NCBI RefSeq assembly: GCF_000422305.1 | Contig: NZ_AULN01000013.1 | Location: 124,001 to 188,000 of the forward strand | DNA: 64,000 nt | Reading direction: 5' to 3' | Source: Luteimonas mephitis DSM 12574 | Lineage (GTDB): Bacteria > Pseudomonadota > Gammaproteobacteria > Xanthomonadales > Xanthomonadaceae | Shown here: piece by piece, positions 18,621 to 27,307 of the stretch | Layout of the letters: every line of letters begins with the position of its first letter | Numbering within the stretch: position 1 is the stretch's first letter | Made by a program: the position numbers and the translations under genes | The notes under the pieces: generated by a model | The model's input: the letters and a program-made list of their open reading frames with translations, nothing else | Database searches by the model: none | What the model was told of the DNA's origin: nothing

Positions 18621-19568
18621 ATGAGAATCCTTGTCCTCGGCGCCGGCGGAACCGGCGGCTACTTCGGCGGGCGCCTGGCCCAATCGGGCGCCGACGTGAC
18701 CTTCCTGGTCCGGCAGGCGCGCGCGGCGCAGCTGCAGCGCGACGGATTGCATATCCGCAGTCCGCTGGGCGACGCCGCCCTCGACGTCGCGCACACGACG
18801 GCGGAGGCATTGCCCGCGCTGGTCGCGAAGGCGCCGTTCGACCTGGTGCTGCTCAGCTGCAAGGCCTACGACCTCGACAGCGCGATGGACGCGATCGCGC
18901 CCGCGATCGGGCCGGATGCGACGATCCTTCCGATCCTCAACGGCCTGCGCCACTACGCCGCGCTCGACGCACGTTTCGGCGCGGAGCGCGTGCTCGGCGG
19001 GCTGTGCTTCATCAGCGCGGCGAAGGGCGCGGGCGGCGAGATCCTGCACCTGGGCCATCCGGCGTCGATCACCTTCGGCGAGCGCGGCGGCGACAGCGAC
19101 AGCGCGCGCACGCAGGCGTTCGCGGCGCTGTGCGCGCGCGCCGGCATCGACCACCTGTGCAGCCCGCGCATCGCGCGCGAGCTGTGGAGCAAGTACAGCT
19201 TCCTCGCCGCGCTCGCCGCCGGCACCTGTCTGATGCGCGCCAGCATCGGCCGCATCGTCGCCGGCGACGGCGGCGCGGCGTTCATGGAGGCGCTGCACCG
19301 CGAATGCCTGGCCATCGCCGCGGCCGCAGGCGAACCGGTGCCGGACGCCGCGGCGGAGCAAGCGCGCGCGACGCTGACCCAGCCCGGTTCGCCGCTCACC
19401 GCCTCGATGCTGCGCGACCTGCAGGCCGGGCAGGCGATCGAGGGCGAACACATCGTCGGCGACATGCTGCGCCGCGCCCGCGACGCCGGCATCGATGCGC
19501 CGCTGCTGGCCACGGCGTGGGTGCACCTGCAGGCGTACAGCTCGCGGCGCGAGGACCCAGCCCTGTAG
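18621..19568 (+). CDS. panE: 2-dehydropantoate 2-reductase family (PanE/ApbA) oxidoreductase
   Basis: 315 residues. N-terminal Rossmann fold with GAGGTGGYFGG (GxGxxG, NADPH), the LLSCKAYDL stretch carrying the candidate catalytic Lys, ILNGLRH, and a helical C-terminal ketopantoate reductase domain (ELWSKYSFLAALAA; GEHIVGDMLRRARDAG). The family reduces ketopantoate to pantoate for coenzyme A synthesis, but paralogues with other 2-keto acids are common, so the symbol is tentative. A GGAGG lies 11-15 bases upstream of the ATG. The TAG stop is formed by the first bases of a REP arm (19565-19589). Confidence 0.8.
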   Translation: MRILVLGAGGTGGYFGGRLAQSGADVTFLVRQARAAQLQRDGLHIRSPLGDAALDVAHTTAEALPALVAKAPFDLVLLSCKAYDLDSAMDAIAPAIGPDATILPILNGLRHYAALDARFGAERVLGGLCFISAAKGAGGEILHLGHPASITFGERGGDSDSARTQAFAALCARAGIDHLCSPRIARELWSKYSFLAALAAGTCLMRASIGRIVAGDGGAAFMEALHRECLAIAAAAGEPVPDAAAEQARATLTQPGSPLTASMLRDLQAGQAIEGEHIVGDMLRRARDAGIDAPLLATAWVHLQAYSSRREDPAL

Positions 19569-19665
19569 GAGCGGCCCACGGCCGCGAGCCCGGGTCGATG
19601 ATCGACCACGCGTGGGCGGCGCCAGTCAGCACGCCGAAGAGTTCGCGGCCATGGGCCGCTCCTAC
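19565..19665. repeat. REP-type palindrome pair, GGCCCATGGCC family
   Basis: Arms 19565-19589 (GTAGGAGCGGCCCACGGCC...) and 19642-19665 (complement, ending GCTCCTAC) are about 50 bases apart. The left arm begins inside the last codons of the panE-type gene and supplies its stop. Confidence 0.75.
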
Positions 19666-19683
19666 GCGTTCGGGTCGCGGGGC

Positions 19684-22600
19684 TCAGCTTTCTGCCGTTG
19701 CCGGGTGCGCGCCGCGGCGATGGAACTTCTTCGCCGCCCATTCGCCCACGTCGTCGATCACGGTGAACGCCGCCGGGATCACGATCAGGCTCAGCAGCGT
19801 CGAGGTGATCAGGCCGCCGATCACCGCGATCGCCATCGGCGCGCGGAAGCTCGAGTCGCCGGAGAAGCCCAGCGCGATCGGCATCATGCCCGCGCCCATC
19901 GCCAGCGTGGTCATGATCACCGGCTGCGCGCGCTTGCGGCAGGCGTCGATCAGCGCGTCGTGCTGTGAAAGCCCGTGCTCGTCCTCGGCCATCACCGCGT
20001 AGTCCACCAGCAGGATCGAGTTCTTGCTGGCGATGCCGATCAGCATCAGCAGCCCGATCAGCGCCGGCAGCGACAGCATGTTCTGGGTCAGCAGCAGCGC
20101 GCCGAACGCACCGCCCGCGCACAGCGGCACCGCGGTGAGGATGGTCAGCGGCATCAGCGCGTGGTTGAACAGCAGCAGCAGGACCATGTAGATGCACGCC
20201 AGCCCGGCGACCATCGCGATCGCGAAGCCGACGAACAGTTCGATGAACACTTCCGAGTCGCCGGTATTGAGGAAGCTCACCCCGTCCGGGAGGTGCTGCA
20301 CGCTCGGCAGCGCCTGCACTTCGTTCATCACCTCGCCCAGCGGGCGGCCGTTGAGTTCGGCGGTGAGGGTCACGTTGCGCTGGCGCTGGTAGCGCGAGAT
20401 CTGCGATGGCCCGCTGGCGGCGCGGATGTCGGCCACCGCGGCCAGCGGCACCGGGCCGTCCTTGCCGCGCACGCGCAGCTGGCCGATCAGCGCCGGGTTG
20501 GCGAGCGTGGATTCGGCGAAACCGACCCGGATCGGCACCTGCCGTTCGGGCAGGTTGAGCTTGGCCAGGCGTTGCTCGTAGTCGCCGGCAGTGGCGATGC
20601 GCGCGGCTTCGGCGATGTCGGCGGTGGCCACGCCCAGGTCGGCGGCGCGCGCCGGGTCGGGCGTGATCACGATTTCCGGGCGCAGCAGCGATGCCGACGA
20701 GGTCACGCTGCCCAGCCCGTCGATGCCGCGCAGGTCGCGCTCCAGCGCGGTGGCCGCGGACTGCAGGCGCTGCGGGTCGTCGCCGGCCAGCACCAGCTGC
20801 ATCATTTCGCCGGGCTCGGAGCTGATGTAGCTCACGCGCACGCCCGGCAGGTCGGCGAGCCTGCCGCGGGCGAGGCGTTCGAGGGTTTTCTGGTCGCGGT
20901 CGCGGTCGTCGGCCTTGCCCCAGTCGAGGATCAGGGTGGCCTTGCGCGGTTCGCCGATGCCGGATTTCGACGGATCGCCCAGGTCGAGCACGCTGCCGAC
21001 CGCGGTGTAGACCTGTTCGAGCTCGGGAATATCGGCCAGCAGCGCGCGCGCCTGCTCGGCCACCGCGGTGGTGTCACGCAGGGTGGTGCCCGGCGGCAGC
21101 TCCAGGCTCAGGTTGCTGCGGCCCAGGTCGGAGGTCGGGATGAAGGTGGTGGGGATGAACGGCACGATCGCCAGCGAGGCGACGAACAGGCCGGTGGCGA
21201 TCCACAGCGTGCGCGCGCGGTGCCGCAGCGCCGCGTCCACCCAGCCCAGGTACCAGGTCATCAGCTTCGACTCTCGCTTCTCCTCGCCGTGCGGCTTGAG
21301 CAGGTAGGCGGCCATCATCGGCGTGAGCAGGCGCGCGACCAGCAGCGAGAACATCACCGCCGTCGCCGCGGTCCAGCCGAACTCGCGGAAGAACTTGCCG
21401 GCGATGCCGGGCATGAACGCCACCGGCACGAACACCGCCGCCAGCGTCAGCGAGGTCGCGATCACCGCGGTGCCGATCTCGGCGGCGGCGTCGCGCGCGG
21501 CGTCGATCGGCTTCTTGCCCATGCGCAGGTGGCGCACGATGTTCTCGATCTCGACGATCGCGTCGTCCACCAGGATGCCGACCACCACGCTCAGCGCCAG
21601 CAGCGTGATCAGGTTCAGGCTGAAACCGAACCAGTGCATCACCGCGAAGGTCGGGATGATCGACAGCGGCAGCGCCACCGCCGACACCCAGGTCGCGCGC
21701 CAGTCGCGCAGGAAGAACCAGACCACCAGCAGCGCCAGCAGCGCGCCTTCCCACAGCATCGTCATCGACGACTCGTAGGAACGCACGGTCTCGTCGATCA
21801 CCGTGGTGACGAGTTGGAAATCGACGCCGGCGTGGTCGGCCTTGAGCTGCTCCAGCGCCTTTTCCACGCCTGCGGCGACTTCCACCTCGCTCGACCCGCG
21901 GGTGCGCGACATCGAGAACGCCACCACCGGCTTGCCGTCGAGCAGCGCGGCCTCGGTGGGATCGGCCGCCGCATCGGTGATCCGCGCGACCGCCGACAGC
22001 CGCACCGCGCGGCCGTCGGGCAGGCTGATCGAGAAGTCGCGCAGCGCCGCGGCGCTGTCGATGGTGCCGACGGTGCGGATCACCTGCTGCTCGCCGTCGA
22101 GCTCGGCCTTGCCGCCGGCGCGCTCGACCTGGATCCGCGCCAGCTGCTGCGAGACGTCGCCGGCGGTGACGCCGAGCGCCTGCAGCGCGTCGGGATCGAG
22201 GTCCACGCGCACCTGGCGGTCGACGCCGCCCACCCGCTTGACCTGGGCCACGCCGGGCACGCCGTACATCGCGCGCGCCACCTCGCGGTCGACGAACCAG
22301 CTCAGCTCGTCCGGCCGCAGCTTCGGCGCGACCACCGCGTAGGTCATCAGCGAGCCGCCGATGTCGACCTTCGAGATCACCGGCTCCTGGATGTCCTGCG
22401 GCAGGTCGGTGCGGATGCGGGTGACCGCGTCGCGGGTGTCGTCGAGCGCGGTGGCGAGATCCGTTTCCAGATGGAACTCGATGCTGGTGACGCTCACGCC
22501 TTCGCTGACGCTCGACATCACCCGCTTGATGTTGGGGATCGTCGCCACCGAGTCCTCGACCCGGCGCGTAACCTCGGCCTCCAGCTGGCTCGGCGAAGCG

Positions 22601-22758
22601 CCGGGCTGGGTGATGGTCACCGTGGTCATCGGGAAGGCGATGTCGGGGAAGCGCGCCACCGGCAGCTCGTGGAAGCCCCACAGCCCGGCCACGCACAGCA
22701 CGAAGAACAGCATCAGCGCCGGCAGCGGGCGCTGGATGGCCCAGGCGGAGAAGTTCAT
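19684..22758 (-). CDS. RND-family efflux pump inner-membrane subunit (AcrB/HAE1 type)
   Basis: 1024 residues, the usual length for the family, with twelve predicted helices and two large periplasmic loops. The start MNFSAWAIQRPLPALML and the TM4 motif GILVDDAIVEIEN carry the paired Asp residues of the proton relay. The C-terminal half has matching motifs (GLLMLIGIASKNSILLVDYA; PVIMTTLAMGAGMMPIALG). It exports drugs, solvents or other hydrophobic compounds with proton antiport, together with the adaptor encoded just upstream (ATGA overlap) and an outer-membrane channel that is not in this window. Substrate unknown. Confidence 0.92.
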   Translation of the reverse strand: MNFSAWAIQRPLPALMLFFVLCVAGLWGFHELPVARFPDIAFPMTTVTITQPGASPSQLEAEVTRRVEDSVATIPNIKRVMSSVSEGVSVTSIEFHLETDLATALDDTRDAVTRIRTDLPQDIQEPVISKVDIGGSLMTYAVVAPKLRPDELSWFVDREVARAMYGVPGVAQVKRVGGVDRQVRVDLDPDALQALGVTAGDVSQQLARIQVERAGGKAELDGEQQVIRTVGTIDSAAALRDFSISLPDGRAVRLSAVARITDAAADPTEAALLDGKPVVAFSMSRTRGSSEVEVAAGVEKALEQLKADHAGVDFQLVTTVIDETVRSYESSMTMLWEGALLALLVVWFFLRDWRATWVSAVALPLSIIPTFAVMHWFGFSLNLITLLALSVVVGILVDDAIVEIENIVRHLRMGKKPIDAARDAAAEIGTAVIATSLTLAAVFVPVAFMPGIAGKFFREFGWTAATAVMFSLLVARLLTPMMAAYLLKPHGEEKRESKLMTWYLGWVDAALRHRARTLWIATGLFVASLAIVPFIPTTFIPTSDLGRSNLSLELPPGTTLRDTTAVAEQARALLADIPELEQVYTAVGSVLDLGDPSKSGIGEPRKATLILDWGKADDRDRDQKTLERLARGRLADLPGVRVSYISSEPGEMMQLVLAGDDPQRLQSAATALERDLRGIDGLGSVTSSASLLRPEIVITPDPARAADLGVATADIAEAARIATAGDYEQRLAKLNLPERQVPIRVGFAESTLANPALIGQLRVRGKDGPVPLAAVADIRAASGPSQISRYQRQRNVTLTAELNGRPLGEVMNEVQALPSVQHLPDGVSFLNTGDSEVFIELFVGFAIAMVAGLACIYMVLLLLFNHALMPLTILTAVPLCAGGAFGALLLTQNMLSLPALIGLLMLIGIASKNSILLVDYAVMAEDEHGLSQHDALIDACRKRAQPVIMTTLAMGAGMMPIALGFSGDSSFRAPMAIAVIGGLITSTLLSLIVIPAAFTVIDDVGEWAAKKFHRRGAHPATAES

Positions 22759-23879
22759 GGCGTGGTCGCCGCGCCGGTGTCGGCCTTCGTTGCCGCTGCC
22801 GGCGCGCCGGCGGCGGCAACGACGCGCGCGGTGTCGCCGTCGCCGAGGAAGCCGGCGCCGTGTTCGACCACCGCATCGCCGGCCTCCAGGCCGTCGACGA
22901 TCTCGACCCGGCCGTCGACCTTGGCGCCGATGGCCACGCGCACGCGGTGTGCGACGTGCCTGTCGTCGAGGGTGAACACGTAGGCGTGGCCGTCGCGCTG
23001 CACCACCGAGGCCGCGGGCACGGTCAGCGCGCTGCCGGCGCCGGTGACGATGCGGCCTTCGACGTATGCGCCCGGCTGCAGCGGACCGGGCTCGGGCAGG
23101 TCGGCGTAGATCGTGCCGGTGCGGGTCTGGCTGTCGACGCCGGGACTGACCGCTCGGATGCGGCCGGTGACGGTGCCGTCACGCGACGGCAGCTGCACGG
23201 TGGCGCCGGGTTCGACCCGGGCGAGATCGTCCTCGGGCAGTTCCGCGCGCCATTCCAGGCGTCCGTCGCGGATCAGCCGCAGCAGCTCGGTGCCGGCGGC
23301 GACCACCTGTCCGGGCTGCACCAGCCGCTTCGAGATCACGCCGTCGGCCGGTGCGCGCAGCTCGGCGAAGTCGCGCCGCAGCTGCGCCGCGTCGCGCGAT
23401 GCGCGCGCGGTGTTGCGCCGCGCTTCGGCCTGGGTGCGCGCGGCGCGCAGTTCGTCGAGCTGCGAGGCGCTGATGAACCTGTCCTTCACCAGCAGTTCGG
23501 CGCGGGCCAGATTGGCGCGCGCCAGCGCGACGCCGGCTTCGGCCTCGGACAGTGCGGCGTTGGCCTGCTGCAGTTCGCTGTCGAGGCTGCGGTGGTCGAG
23601 TTCGAGCAGCACGTCGCCCTTGCGGACCTGCTGGCCGACGTCGACGTTGAGCGTGGTCACGCGCGCGCCGCTGATCTCCACGCCCAGCTGCATCTCCTCG
23701 AACGCCGCGACCGGCCCCGAGACCACGACCGCGCGCTGGATCGGCCGCATTTGCGCACGGGCCAGGGTGACGGCGAGGGTGGAGGCGGGGGCGTCCTGGC
23801 CGGCGGCGCCGGGCTGGTCGCCACAGGCCGACAGCAGGAGGACCAGGCAGGCGGCGACGGCGACTCTGGGGGCGTGCAT
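22755..23879 (-). CDS. RND efflux periplasmic adaptor (membrane fusion protein), lipoprotein
   Basis: 374 residues. Lipoprotein signal (CLVLLLSACGDQP). Domain order fits HlyD/AcrA adaptors: a first lipoyl half (VDVGQQVRKGDVLLELDH), a coiled-coil hairpin (ALSEAEAGVALARANLARAE... AQAEARRNTARASRDAAQLR), the second lipoyl half (GVISKRLVQPGQVVAAG) and beta-barrel/membrane-proximal parts. It links the inner-membrane pump to an outer-membrane factor. ATG 23879 gives the lipobox. It is first in a two-gene operon with a palindromic operator at 23931-23946. Confidence 0.9.
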   Translation of the reverse strand: MHAPRVAVAACLVLLLSACGDQPGAAGQDAPASTLAVTLARAQMRPIQRAVVVSGPVAAFEEMQLGVEISGARVTTLNVDVGQQVRKGDVLLELDHRSLDSELQQANAALSEAEAGVALARANLARAELLVKDRFISASQLDELRAARTQAEARRNTARASRDAAQLRRDFAELRAPADGVISKRLVQPGQVVAAGTELLRLIRDGRLEWRAELPEDDLARVEPGATVQLPSRDGTVTGRIRAVSPGVDSQTRTGTIYADLPEPGPLQPGAYVEGRIVTGAGSALTVPAASVVQRDGHAYVFTLDDRHVAHRVRVAIGAKVDGRVEIVDGLEAGDAVVEHGAGFLGDGDTARVVAAAGAPAAATKADTGAATTP

Positions 23880-23928
23880 GCAATGTTCCCGGAGGAAAGG
23901 GGCACCACCGGGTGGCAGCGCGGGCGCA

Positions 23929-23946
23929 ATTGTACTGACAGGTACA
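23929..23946 (-). promoter_or_regulatory. probable repressor operator overlapping the -10 of the RND operon
   Basis: TGTACTGACAGGTACA (23931-23946) has perfect 5-base arms TGTAC/GTACA around 6 bases, a shape typical of TetR-family operators at efflux operons. On the minus strand TACAAT (23929-23934), a good -10, overlaps one arm about 50 bases before the adaptor start. No strong -35 is apparent. No TetR gene is adjacent. Confidence 0.5.
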
Positions 23947-24008
23947 TTAATTCGCGACAGCCGTTCTTTCACGTCGCCGCGGACAGGAGCGTTGTTTCCG
24001 GGGCGCGG

Positions 24009-26024
24009 TCAGTGCTTCGCCGCGGCGCGGATCTGGTCCAGGCCCAGCGCCTCGCTCGTGGCCGGTGGCGGCAGGCCTGCCTTCTTGCAGAAGGCGACCA
24101 GGCGCGGGTCGTCACGGGCGCGCAGGATGATCGGGTCGCCCAGCATGAACAGGATGTCGCCGGCCGGCGCGCGCTCCAGCCAGTTCACGGTGCGGCCGTA
24201 GTCGCCGCGCAGTGCGTAGGCCCGCGCCACCAGGTAGGGGTCGGTCTTCTCCCAGGTCCGGTCGGCCAGCACCTTTGCCAGCGCGGCATCCGCGGCCGCG
24301 CGATCCGGGGAAGCCTGCAGCGCGATCGCCAGGTTCATTTCCCGCCACGGCGACGGCCGGTCCCGGGCGACTTCCAGCGCGGCCCGCGAGTCGCCGCGCG
24401 CGATGGCGAAGTACATGAACTGGATCGAGGGAGACGATTTCGGCTGCGACAGGCCTTCGGCGATGCGCAGGTACTTCTGCGCGTCGTCCAGGCGGCCGGT
24501 GGCCATCAGCAGTTTTGCGTACTCGGAATGGTTGACGGTGTAGAGCGGCTCGATCGCAAGCAGGCGCTCGCGCAGCGCGATCGCCTCGTGCAGCTTGCCG
24601 ATCCCGGCCAGGGTGTAGCCGCAGCCGTTGAGGACCGTGCCATCGTCCGGCGCCAGCTGCACCGCGCGACGGCACTCGGCCAGCGCGCCCCGGTGATCGA
24701 ACCCGTAGAACGCCACGTAGGCGCGCGCGGCGTGGGCCGGGCCCAGTCCGGGCGCCAGTTGCAGCGCCCTGTCCGCCGCGAGGCGCGCTTCGAGCATGTG
24801 TTCGCGGGCAACGACGGGAGGTTCCTTCCAGAACACGGCGGCGGTACTCCGTGCCCCCGACAGGTGGGCCCATGCCATCGCGTAAGCGGGGTCGAGCTGC
24901 ACGGCTTCGGCCATGTACTCGGCCGCCCTCGGGAAATCCTCGTCGTGCCAGTGCTTCAGGCCCTGCAGGTAAGCGTCGTAGGCGTCGATGTTGCCGCTGG
25001 GCGGCCGGTCGCCGTGCCCCGTGGTCTCCTCGGGCGGCAGAAGCTTCACCTGCAGCGCGGCGGCGACCGCGGACGTGATCTCGTCCTGCAGCGCGAACAG
25101 GTCCCGGTACGGGCGATCGTAGTGCTCGGCCCACAGCGTGCTGCCGTCGGCGGCCCGGGTCAGCGCGGCGTTGATGCGCACCATGTCCCCCGCGCGCTGC
25201 ACGCTGCCGCCGAGCAGGTAGGACACGCCGAGCCTGCGGCCGATGCTCGCGCTGTCGGCGTTGCCGCCGCGGAACTGGAAGGACGAGGTGCGCCCGATCA
25301 CCTTCAGTCCCTCGAACCGGGACAGGGCGTCAATCAGGCTTTCCGACAGGCCATCGGAGAAGAACTGCTGCTCCGCGTCGTTGCTGGCGTTGGCCAGCGG
25401 CAGCACCGCGATGCTGCGCCCGGCGGCAGCCACGCCCGGCGCTGCCGGCGCAGCACCTGTCGGCGCAGCGCTCGCCGGCGCGCGCTCGGCGGGCTGCCAC
25501 CACAGCCAGCCCGTGAAGGCGAGCGCGGCCAGCAGCGGCGGCAGCCACCAGCGCCATGCACGACGATGCGATGGTTGGTCGCTGGCTCGACGCTGCGGCG
25601 GCTGCCGTGCGGTCGCAGTCAATGGAGGTGCGGCAGTGGAAGCCGCAGCGGGATCTTCTGCAGCCGGGTCGGCCGGGAGCGCCGCCGGCACCGGTGCGGC
25701 CGCGTCGGCGGGCAGGTCGAAGCGGTAGCCCACACCGTGCAGGGTGTGCAGCAGGCGCGGATGGTGCGCGTCCTCGCCCAGCGCCTGGCGCAGCAGGGTC
25801 ATCACCCGGTTCAGCACGCCGGGCGTGACGTGGCGGTGGCCCCAGACGGCGTCGAGGATCTCGTCGCGGGTGAACACGTGGCCCGGGCTGCCGGCCAGCA
25901 GCGCCAGTACGTCGAAGGCCTTGGGTTCCAGCGGCTGCGCGGCGCCGCCGCGGACCAGCCGCCGCCCGGCGAAATCGATCAGCACGTCGTCGAAGGCAAG
26001 TCTGGCCGGCGCGGGCTGCTGCAT
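24009..26024 (-). CDS. winged-helix (OmpR/CadC-type) membrane regulator with TPR sensor domain
   Basis: 671 residues. Residues ~8-103 are an OmpR-type winged helix (LEPKAFDVLALLAGSPGHVF, DEILDAVWG, HTLHGVGYRFDLP). An Ala/Pro-rich linker leads to one transmembrane helix (about 158-176, RAWRWWLPPLLAALAFTGWL). Outside the membrane come a TolB-like/adenylate cyclase-associated segment (SIAVLPLANASND) and TPR repeats to the C-terminus. The layout is that of CadC/ToxR-like one-component regulators that sense in the periplasm and bind DNA directly; the signal is unknown. The ATG at 26024 lacks a clear ribosome binding site; a GTG at 26036 is an alternative. It is divergent from a secreted propeller gene 209 bases away. 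Confidence 0.82.
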   Translation of the reverse strand: MQQPAPARLAFDDVLIDFAGRRLVRGGAAQPLEPKAFDVLALLAGSPGHVFTRDEILDAVWGHRHVTPGVLNRVMTLLRQALGEDAHHPRLLHTLHGVGYRFDLPADAAAPVPAALPADPAAEDPAAASTAAPPLTATARQPPQRRASDQPSHRRAWRWWLPPLLAALAFTGWLWWQPAERAPASAAPTGAAPAAPGVAAAGRSIAVLPLANASNDAEQQFFSDGLSESLIDALSRFEGLKVIGRTSSFQFRGGNADSASIGRRLGVSYLLGGSVQRAGDMVRINAALTRAADGSTLWAEHYDRPYRDLFALQDEITSAVAAALQVKLLPPEETTGHGDRPPSGNIDAYDAYLQGLKHWHDEDFPRAAEYMAEAVQLDPAYAMAWAHLSGARSTAAVFWKEPPVVAREHMLEARLAADRALQLAPGLGPAHAARAYVAFYGFDHRGALAECRRAVQLAPDDGTVLNGCGYTLAGIGKLHEAIALRERLLAIEPLYTVNHSEYAKLLMATGRLDDAQKYLRIAEGLSQPKSSPSIQFMYFAIARGDSRAALEVARDRPSPWREMNLAIALQASPDRAAADAALAKVLADRTWEKTDPYLVARAYALRGDYGRTVNWLERAPAGDILFMLGDPIILRARDDPRLVAFCKKAGLPPPATSEALGLDQIRAAAKH

Positions 26025-26233
26025 GGAGGCTTGCACGGAAGAACCGGGGCGCAGCCGAGGATACGCGCAAAGCCGTGGCGACCGGCCCCAAGCATTTCCC
26101 AAGCTTTCCAAGCAAAGCCGAGCGGCGGCCAAGCCGCGGCCTCAAGACTGGCGCCGGCGCGCGGCGGACGCTGGCGATGCCGGCATCCGCCGGTGTTTCC
26201 GATCGGAGCCTCCGGTCGACCAGGGAGATCGTC

Positions 26234-27226
26234 ATGAATCGCATCCACATGCACACCGTTCTTGCCGCCGCGGTAACCACCCTCGCCTGCGCCGCGCCCG
26301 CGGCCGTTGCCGGCCACCGCGCGCACGGCTTCGGCCCGTGGGGGGACCCGCAGATGCTGCCGCCGGCGGTCGACACCGCCGCGGCCGCCGAGGGCTGCCC
26401 GATTGAATCGCCCGACGGGCGCGAGCTGTACATCGCCTCCAACCGCAGCGCGCCGGGCGCGCAGGGCAAGCTCGACATCTATCGCTCGCGCCGCGGCAAG
26501 GGGCGCTTCGGCGACTGGGGCACGCCGCAGAACCTGGGCACGCCGGTGAACTCGACCGAGTTCGACTACTGCCCCACGCCGCTGGTGGGCCGCTGGCTGA
26601 TGTTCGTCAGCTCGCGCGCGCACGCCGACGACTGCGTTCCCGGCGACGCCCCGCCGCCGGCGCCGCCCGGCGGCCCCGCGCCCGGCGACATCTACCTGAG
26701 TTGGGAATTCCGCCCCGGGCACTGGATCGCGCCGCTGCACCTGGGCTGCGCCCCGAACGGCCCCAACACCGCCGGCGCCGAGTTCAGCCCGTCGCTGGTC
26801 CACACCGCCGCCGGCACGTTCCTGTATTTCTCCAGCAACGGCTATGACGACAGCCAGGGCCAGGACATCTATGCCAGCCGGGTGCTGCGCGACGGCACGG
26901 TGCTGCCGGGCAAGCGCGTGGCCGAACTGAGCACCGCGGCCGACGACCGCATGCCCAACGTGCGCAGGGACGGGCTGGAGATCGTCTTCAGCTCCAACCG
27001 CGCCGGCGCCACGCCGTTCGACCAGGACATCTACGTGGCCACCCGCCGCAGCGTGCGCGCGCCGTGGTCGGCGCCGGTGCGGATCGCCGATCCGGACATC
27101 AACACGCCCGGATCCGAGACCCGCGCTTCGCTGTCGGGCGACGGCACCCGGCTGTACTTCGGCCGCAAGCTCACCGCCGCCGATCCCGGCGACGTGTACG
27201 TCAGCACCCGGCGCCGGCATCCCTGA
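26234..27226 (+). CDS. exported PD40/TolB-like beta-propeller protein
   Basis: 330 residues. Signal peptide (TVLAAAVTTLACAAPAAVAG). The body has repeated propeller blades with the PD40 pattern (CPIESPDGRELYIASNRS; MPNVRRDGLEIVFSSNRAG; ASLSGDGTRLYFGRK; each followed by a D-I-Y strand). Propellers of this type bind peptides or glycans in the periplasm; no enzymatic residues are evident. AGGGAG precedes the ATG. It is divergent from the winged-helix/TPR regulator, which may control it. Confidence 0.78.
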   Translation: MNRIHMHTVLAAAVTTLACAAPAAVAGHRAHGFGPWGDPQMLPPAVDTAAAAEGCPIESPDGRELYIASNRSAPGAQGKLDIYRSRRGKGRFGDWGTPQNLGTPVNSTEFDYCPTPLVGRWLMFVSSRAHADDCVPGDAPPPAPPGGPAPGDIYLSWEFRPGHWIAPLHLGCAPNGPNTAGAEFSPSLVHTAAGTFLYFSSNGYDDSQGQDIYASRVLRDGTVLPGKRVAELSTAADDRMPNVRRDGLEIVFSSNRAGATPFDQDIYVATRRSVRAPWSAPVRIADPDINTPGSETRASLSGDGTRLYFGRKLTAADPGDVYVSTRRRHP

Positions 27227-27259
27227 TCGCCAGGGAAATCCCGGGCAATGCTGCCCTGC

Positions 27260-27289
27260 CCGTCATCCCCGCAAGCGCGGGGATGACGG
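27260..27289. terminator. bidirectional hairpin between convergent genes
   Basis: A perfect 13-bp stem, CCGTCATCCCCGC with its complement and loop AAGC, lies between the propeller gene and tatD, which converge. There is no T-run, but placement fits a shared transcript end. This sequence is also a familiar dispersed palindrome in related genomes. Confidence 0.5.
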
Positions 27290-27307
27290 CAGCGGCCCAG
27301 GCCCTGC

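Noticed and set aside
27260-27289. Independent mobile element at the CCGTCATCCCCGC hairpin
   Set aside because: It is a single short palindrome between convergent genes without flanking duplication; a transcript-end role is simpler.
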